From: Propionibacteriaceae bacterium
Lineage (GTDB): Bacteria > Actinomycetota > Actinomycetes > Propionibacteriales > Propionibacteriaceae
Assembly: GCA_024636075.1 (NCBI GenBank)
Contig: JAGXHS010000006.1
Location: 1-9,753 of the forward strand
Direction: 5' to 3'
DNA length: 9,753 nt
Made by a program: the position numbers and the translations under genes. Shown piece after piece: positions 5,465-9,753 of this stretch (its first letter is position 1; each line of letters opens with the position of its first letter). The notes beneath the pieces were generated by a model that had not been told where the DNA came from, ran no database searches, and saw only the letters and a list, made by a program, of their open reading frames with translations.

Positions 5465-7153
5465 TCAGCTGCTGGATGTTGCGCCGTCCAGCACCGCAGC
5501 GCGCAGCACGTCGAGGCCCACGCTGCCCACGTTGAGCGCGCGACGATGGAACGAGACCAGGTCGAAATTGTCGCCCTCGACGTCTGTCACCCGCTCACGC
5601 AACTCCTCCCACAGCCGTTGCCCGATCTTGTAGGAGGGCGCCTGACCCGGCCAGCCGAAGTATCGGTTCAGTTCGTAGCGGGCCATGTTGGGCTCCATGG
5701 AGACGTGGCTGTTGAAGTAGTCCCACGCTTTCTCGAAAGTCCACTCGCCGCCGCCCACCTCGCCGGGCGCTTCGAATCCGCAGTGCACGCCCAGATCGAT
5801 GACCACCCGGACCGCTCGCATGGTCTGCGAATCGAGCATGCCCATCCGGCTGCCCGGGTCGTCGAGATAACCCAGCTCGGCCATCAACCATTCGGAGTAC
5901 AGTGCCCAGCCTTCGCCGTGGCCGGACACCCAGCAGCCCATCCGACGCCACCGGTTCAGTGTCTGCGACTGCACCATGGTCTGGGCGATCTGCAGGTGAT
6001 GGCCGGGTACACCTTCGTGGAACACGGTGGTGAGTTCCCGCCAGGAGGTGAACCGCTGTACGCCGGGGGGCACCGACCACCACATTCGGCCCGGTCGGGA
6101 CAGGTCCTCGCTGGGGCCGGTGTAGTAGATGCCACCGTCGGTGGTGGGTGCGATCATGCACTCGATCCGGGCGATCGCCGGATCGATGTCGAAGGCGGAG
6201 CCGGATAGCCCCTCGACCGCCGCGTCGGCAGTGGTCTGCATCCACTCGCGCAGGGCGTCGGTGCCGTGCAGGGCGTAGGAATCGTCGGCGTCGAGAATGG
6301 CGATTGCCTCTTTCACCGAGGCCCCGGGCTGGATGCGATCCGCGGTCTCGAGCATCAGCTGGCTGATCCGCGCCACCTGGTCGAGCCCCCAGGCGTAGGT
6401 TTCCGCCAGGTCGATGGTGGCTCCCAGATACTGACGGGAATGCAACTGGTAGCGCTGTTGGCCGACCCCGTCCACCTCGGTGGCAAGCGGCAGGACCTCA
6501 TCGGCGAGCCGGGTCGCCGCATCGGCGAACCCATGGCGGGCGACGCTGATCGCGGTGGAGCGCTCGGCCCGTGTGGCGTCGCTGAGCTCGCGGTAGGTCG
6601 AGGTGGCTCCGAGGGTGTCGAAGAAGTTCCGGTCGCTGACCCAGCTCTCGCACTGCTCGATCAGCAGCCGCACTTGCCGGGTGGCAGGCCGCACCTCGTG
6701 CGCGGCGGCATCGGCCACCGACTCGAACCAGCCGTCAATTGTGGCCGGCACATTGCGCAGACGTCTGGCGATCGTCTGCCAATCTTCACCAGATCCGGTC
6801 GGCATCATGTCGTAGACCATCCGGATGTCGTGCAGGCCGCTGACGATGCCGTTGACCGGTGACCGCTCATGGGCGAGGTGCAACTCAGCGTCAACGCCGA
6901 GTCGTTCCAGCATCGCTGCCTTGGTCACCTTGTCAACCGGATCTACAGGTTCGAGCTGGCGCAGTTGCCGCAGCGTGTCAGCGATCACGGCATGTTCCTC
7001 CGCCAAGCCAGCCGGCGAGAAGTCGTCGTACTCATCCTGACGCTCGTTGATCCCGAGGTTCGTCATCGCGATCGGGCTCAGCCGCAGCATCCGGTCGAAG
7101 TGTTGCTCGGCGAGGGCGTCGATGTCTGTCGGCTGCCGCGGCGAGGAATTCAC
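5465..7153 (-). CDS. DUF885 family protein, putative zinc metallopeptidase
   Basis: A protein of about 562 residues belonging to DUF885. The key motif is HEGVPGHH at about 379-386, a variant of the HExxH zinc-binding motif characteristic of this family. It is followed by GHGEGWALYSEWL (about 412-424), whose glutamates (414 and 421) are candidates for the third metal ligand. The family is thought to be carboxypeptidase-like, but substrates are mostly unknown. No signal peptide is seen, so a cytoplasmic location is likely. The frame stays open to a TTG at 7276, but the segment before residue VNSSPRQPTDIDALAEQHFDRM does not look like the family, so the GTG at 7153-7151 is preferred. It has no Shine-Dalgarno but a TAAAGT hexamer ends 7 nt upstream. 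The gene is divergent from the S49 protease gene, with about 125 bp between. Confidence 0.88.
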   Translation of the reverse strand: MNSSPRQPTDIDALAEQHFDRMLRLSPIAMTNLGINERQDEYDDFSPAGLAEEHAVIADTLRQLRQLEPVDPVDKVTKAAMLERLGVDAELHLAHERSPVNGIVSGLHDIRMVYDMMPTGSGEDWQTIARRLRNVPATIDGWFESVADAAAHEVRPATRQVRLLIEQCESWVSDRNFFDTLGATSTYRELSDATRAERSTAISVARHGFADAATRLADEVLPLATEVDGVGQQRYQLHSRQYLGATIDLAETYAWGLDQVARISQLMLETADRIQPGASVKEAIAILDADDSYALHGTDALREWMQTTADAAVEGLSGSAFDIDPAIARIECMIAPTTDGGIYYTGPSEDLSRPGRMWWSVPPGVQRFTSWRELTTVFHEGVPGHHLQIAQTMVQSQTLNRWRRMGCWVSGHGEGWALYSEWLMAELGYLDDPGSRMGMLDSQTMRAVRVVIDLGVHCGFEAPGEVGGGEWTFEKAWDYFNSHVSMEPNMARYELNRYFGWPGQAPSYKIGQRLWEELRERVTDVEGDNFDLVSFHRRALNVGSVGLDVLRAAVLDGATSSS

Positions 7154-7160
7154 GCCGACG

Positions 7161-7166
7161 ACTTTA
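7161..7166 (-). promoter_or_regulatory. Candidate -10 box for leaderless DUF885 transcript
   Basis: TAAAGT on the minus strand fits TANNNT and lies 7 nt before the GTG start at 7153, with no ribosome binding site between. No clear -35 is present. Its use would also fix the start codon at 7153 rather than further upstream. Confidence 0.38.
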
Positions 7167-7278
7167 ATGGCCTTTGGTCGATGCCGACGCCCGTTCTTGT
7201 CGACCCGAGCCGATAGCGTTCTGTTCCCGCAGCGCATAGCGTCGTGGAAACAGAAGCCCTCTCGTCCCAGGAGCAACC

Positions 7279-8556
7279 ATGAGTGATCCCACCAGGCCGC
7301 AAGGCGGACAAGATGGTCGCCCGGCCGTCACGAACGATGTGCACACCTCGGCCGCGCCAGCCGATTCCCAGCCGACCCAGGCCCGGTCGGCGCCGCGGGC
7401 CCCGGCTGCCGGGATGAATCCCTACCTGCCGCAGCCGGGCCCGCCGGGATACCAACCGGCCACTCCTCAGCCGGGTGGCTTCAAGCGAGGCTTCGGATTG
7501 GGGGCCGGAGCCGGAATCGGGCTCGGCGCGATACTTCTGGTGTTCGGCGTGATCGGATCCATCATCACCGCAGTGGCATTCGCGGGAATCGTCACAGCTG
7601 TAGGCGGTGGCGTGCAGACGGCCGGTACCGCCACCACCAGGACGATTTGGGGCGATGACAACGCCACCCACACATTGTGGGCTGTGTCCATCTCGGGGCC
7701 GATCATGACCGACTCCAGCGACGGTGCCCTGCTGACCACGGGAACCTACGGATACGAGATCGCGCAGACCATTGATGGGCTTTCGGCGGACGACGCGGAT
7801 GGTCTGCTGCTGCTGATCAACACACCCGGTGGCACCATCACAGGAGCCAAGGCCATGGCCGACGCTGTGCAGCGTTATCAGGAACGCACGAAGCACAAGG
7901 TGGTCGCCCACATCCAGGGAATGAGCGCATCCGGCGGCATGTACGCGATGGCTGGCGCCGACGAGATCATCGCCGACTACGGATCCATGACCGGCAGCAT
8001 CGGAGTGATCTTCGGCCCCTTCCAGCGTTTCGAAGGTGTCACGCAACTCGATGGTGGCCTGTTGGGCACCGGCGTCACCGCCGAGAACATCGAGGAGTTC
8101 TACCTCACCAAGGGCACCGGCAAGGACTTCGGGAACCCCTTCCGGGACCTGACCGAAGAGGAGCGGAATGTGCTGATGACCGGTTTGCAGAACGAGTACG
8201 ACGCTTTCGTTTCCCATGTCTCCACCGAGCGCGACATTCCGGCGCAGACGATCGTCAACGACCTGGGAGCCCACCTGTACGACAACAAGACGGCACTGGC
8301 GAAGGGTTTGATCGACTCCGAGATGGGTGTGGATGCGGCCTACCGCCACGCAGCGGAACTGAACGGTGTCGATGTCAAGGACGTGAAGGTCGTTGCGACG
8401 GCCCCGCCGTCCTTCCTGGACACCTTGCTGGGTGCCGAACAGCGCAGCTTCGGCCAATCGGTCGCTGCCGAAGGGGCCCGAGTCAGTGCATCCCTGTGCT
8501 CGAGCAGCCCCAAGATTCTCGCCTATTCGGGAGACGTCGCCCAAATGTGCGGATGA
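7279..8556 (+). CDS. S49 family (SppA-like) membrane-anchored serine protease
   Basis: A 425-residue protein. Residues 1-68 are a Pro/Gln/Ala-rich, probably cytoplasmic tail. A Gly-rich hydrophobic segment at about 75-110 is a membrane anchor. The S49 domain follows: LLLLINTPGGTITGAKAM near 176-193, nucleophile Ser218 in MSASGGMYAMAGADEI, and GSMTGSIGVIFGPF near 235-248. Lys282 in GTGKDFGNPFRDLTEEE aligns with the catalytic lysine of B. subtilis SppA (Ser147/Lys199). The enzyme would cleave leftover signal peptides or membrane-associated peptides on the outer face of the membrane. The C-terminus after about 375 is an extension with two cysteines in the last 35 residues. The ATG at 7279 has AGGAG 5 nt upstream. 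A secreted S8 protease follows after 174 bp, apparently with its own promoter. Confidence 0.92.
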   Translation: MSDPTRPQGGQDGRPAVTNDVHTSAAPADSQPTQARSAPRAPAAGMNPYLPQPGPPGYQPATPQPGGFKRGFGLGAGAGIGLGAILLVFGVIGSIITAVAFAGIVTAVGGGVQTAGTATTRTIWGDDNATHTLWAVSISGPIMTDSSDGALLTTGTYGYEIAQTIDGLSADDADGLLLLINTPGGTITGAKAMADAVQRYQERTKHKVVAHIQGMSASGGMYAMAGADEIIADYGSMTGSIGVIFGPFQRFEGVTQLDGGLLGTGVTAENIEEFYLTKGTGKDFGNPFRDLTEEERNVLMTGLQNEYDAFVSHVSTERDIPAQTIVNDLGAHLYDNKTALAKGLIDSEMGVDAAYRHAAELNGVDVKDVKVVATAPPSFLDTLLGAEQRSFGQSVAAEGARVSASLCSSSPKILAYSGDVAQMCG

Positions 8557-8557
8557 G

Positions 8558-8585
8558 TTGCACAGGTTGGGTGAGACGATACTCT
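8558..8585 (+). promoter_or_regulatory. Weak candidate promoter for the S8 protease gene
   Basis: TTGCAC at 8558-8563 and TACTCT at 8580-8585 are separated by 16 bp, a loose match to a housekeeping-sigma promoter. It would give a leader of about 140 nt. Just downstream, at 8586-8597, is a small GACC-gggt-GGTC palindrome. The rest of the 174-bp gap up to the ribosome binding site shows no other clear signal. The promoter call rests on hexamer similarity only. Confidence 0.25.
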
Positions 8586-8730
8586 GACCGGGTGGTCGAG
8601 TGTGTGGACACAGTCACTCCGTCCATCTTGGCGTCACCGTCAGCCGCCAGGGGACATCCTCGTCACACAGTCCGTGCACAGGGGAGCCGGATGCCTCGAT
8701 TTACACCCACCCCACCCCGAGGAGAACAAG

Positions 8731-9753
8731 ATGAACAAGCCGGTGCGCAGCCCTGCGCTGCGCCTCGCGGCTGGGTTGTCCATTGTGGGACTGATTGGCT
8801 CGATTGCCATCAGTCCCGCCATGGCTGAACCTCGCCAAGACCTTGGTCGGTTGTCCGACTACATCAAGAAGGTCGAACAGTCCGACCAGGGCGAGATCCT
8901 GAAGGATCGATTCCTGGTGCAGGTGTCGGGCGCCCCCACCGTCGACGGTGGTTCCTCCAGCGCCGCGAGGTTCACCCAACAGAAGGTGCGGAAGGCTGCG
9001 AAGTCCGCAGGCATCGACCTGTTGGTGAACAAGTCCTACAAGAGCTTGTGGAACGGCATGGCCGTCACCACCAGCACCGAGGAAGCCGCGGCGCTGGAGT
9101 CCATCCCCGGTGTGACGGCTGTATTCCCGGTGGTCAGCGTCGAAGCGCCAGTCCTGAAGGGCTCGCAACCTGACATTGCGTCCGCCATCCAGATGACCGG
9201 TGCCTCGATCGCGCAGAACGAGCTCGGCTACAGCGGCGAGGGCATCAGGGTCGGCATCATCGACACCGGCATCGACATTGATCATCCCGATTTCGGTGGC
9301 ACCGGCGTGAACGGCACCACACCGTTCCCGAACAAGAAGATCGTTGCCGGTTACGACCTGGTGGGCGATGACTACGACGCCTCCGCTGAGGACGGCGCCG
9401 CCACCCCGAAGCCCGATACGCGTCCCGACGACTGTGCCGGTCACGGCACCCACGTCTCCGGTATCGTCGCCGCAGACGGCAACACCGCCAAGAAGGGTGT
9501 CCGCGGCGTTGCCCCCAAGGCCCAGCTCGCGGCCTACCGCGTCTTCGGTTGTGCAGGTTCCAGCTCCACTGACGTCATCCTGGAAGCCATGGAACGTAGC
9601 TTGGCGGACCGGATGGACGTCATCAACATGTCCTTGGGCGACGCCTTCATGACGTGGCCCTCCTACCCGGACGCGGTGGCGGCTGACAAGCTCGCCAAGA
9701 AGGGCGTCATCGTCGTCACGTCGCACGGCAACTCGGGTGAAGACGGCGTCTTC
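8731..9753 (+). CDS. Secreted subtilisin-family (S8) serine protease, N-terminal part
   Basis: The gene runs off the right edge after 341 codons. Residues 1-32 are a signal peptide: basic start, hydrophobic core GLSIVGLIGSIAI, and likely cleavage at AMA|EP. Residues about 58-138 form an inhibitor I9-type propeptide (FLVQVSGAP, then WNGMAVTTSTEEAAALESIPGVTAVFPV). The peptidase domain starts near 155: catalytic Asp178 in VGIIDTGIDIDHPDF, catalytic His238 in CAGHGTHVSGIVA, and the oxyanion Asn334 in SHGNSG. The catalytic Ser lies beyond the window. Cys235 and Cys274 are placed for a disulfide, as in PA-domain S8 proteases of the Vpr/C5a-peptidase type. The protein should be exported through Sec and autoprocessed. 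The ATG at 8731 has GAGGAG at 8719-8724, a strong ribosome binding site. Whether a cell-wall anchor or PA domain follows cannot be seen. Confidence 0.93.
   Translation, partial: MNKPVRSPALRLAAGLSIVGLIGSIAISPAMAEPRQDLGRLSDYIKKVEQSDQGEILKDRFLVQVSGAPTVDGGSSSAARFTQQKVRKAAKSAGIDLLVNKSYKSLWNGMAVTTSTEEAAALESIPGVTAVFPVVSVEAPVLKGSQPDIASAIQMTGASIAQNELGYSGEGIRVGIIDTGIDIDHPDFGGTGVNGTTPFPNKKIVAGYDLVGDDYDASAEDGAATPKPDTRPDDCAGHGTHVSGIVAADGNTAKKGVRGVAPKAQLAAYRVFGCAGSSSTDVILEAMERSLADRMDVINMSLGDAFMTWPSYPDAVAADKLAKKGVIVVTSHGNSGEDGVF

Noticed and set aside
7154..7276. Extended DUF885 start at a TTG near 7276
   Set aside because: The extra 41 residues are basic and low in family resemblance, the codon is a rare start, and the frame would reach into the S49 ribosome binding site.
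7150..8544. 464-codon minus-strand frame opposite the S49 gene
   Set aside because: It is antisense to a gene with clear catalytic motifs, has a composition typical of a high-GC shadow frame and shows no domain.
8701..9726. 341-codon minus-strand frame opposite the S8 protease
   Set aside because: It is a shadow of the subtilase gene, whose signal peptide, propeptide and Asp/His motifs are all in the plus frame.

Overview
The window looks like chromosomal DNA of a high-GC Gram-positive bacterium (Actinomycetota). Supporting signs are strongly GC-biased codon use, a DUF2277 protein, a group II truncated haemoglobin of the mycobacterial GlbO type, a DtxR/IdeR-type iron box, and several start codons with no Shine-Dalgarno but a TANNNT hexamer 6-7 nt upstream, as expected for leaderless transcripts. 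A propionibacterial-type organism is possible, but the sequence alone does not settle the family.

Layout: (1) 1-350 (+), the C-terminal end of a SorC-family sugar-responsive regulator, cut by the window edge. (2) 471-1200 (-), a small pair: DUF2277 protein, then truncated haemoglobin glbO. (3) 1201-2007, a gene-poor stretch of about 0.8 kb. It holds a strong hairpin, three tandem 51-bp repeats with phased inverted repeats, and two doubtful short reading frames. (4) 2008-2526 (+), a flavin-reductase-like FMN-binding protein that converges on the next operon with only 5 bp between stop codons. (5) 5364-2532 (-), a tightly overlapping operon feoA-feoB-nfu: ferrous iron uptake coupled to an Nfu-type Fe-S carrier. 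An iron box directly abuts the feoA start. (6) 7153-5465 (-), a DUF885 putative metallopeptidase followed by a terminator-like hairpin. (7) 7279-8556 (+), a membrane-anchored S49 (SppA-like) protease, divergent from DUF885. (8) 8731-9753 (+), a secreted subtilisin-family protease with signal peptide and propeptide, cut by the right edge before its catalytic serine.

Working together: the centre is an iron module, with Fe2+ import (FeoAB) translationally coupled to an Fe-S cluster carrier and probably repressed by an iron-loaded DtxR/IdeR regulator. A haem protein and a flavoprotein lie nearby but are not visibly co-regulated. The right third is a run of three proteolytic enzymes: one probably cytoplasmic, one membrane-bound and one exported. 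I see no CRISPR array, no rRNA or tRNA gene, and no intact insertion sequence. The most unusual parts are the 51-bp repeat array and the feoAB-nfu operon with its operator overlapping a leaderless start.
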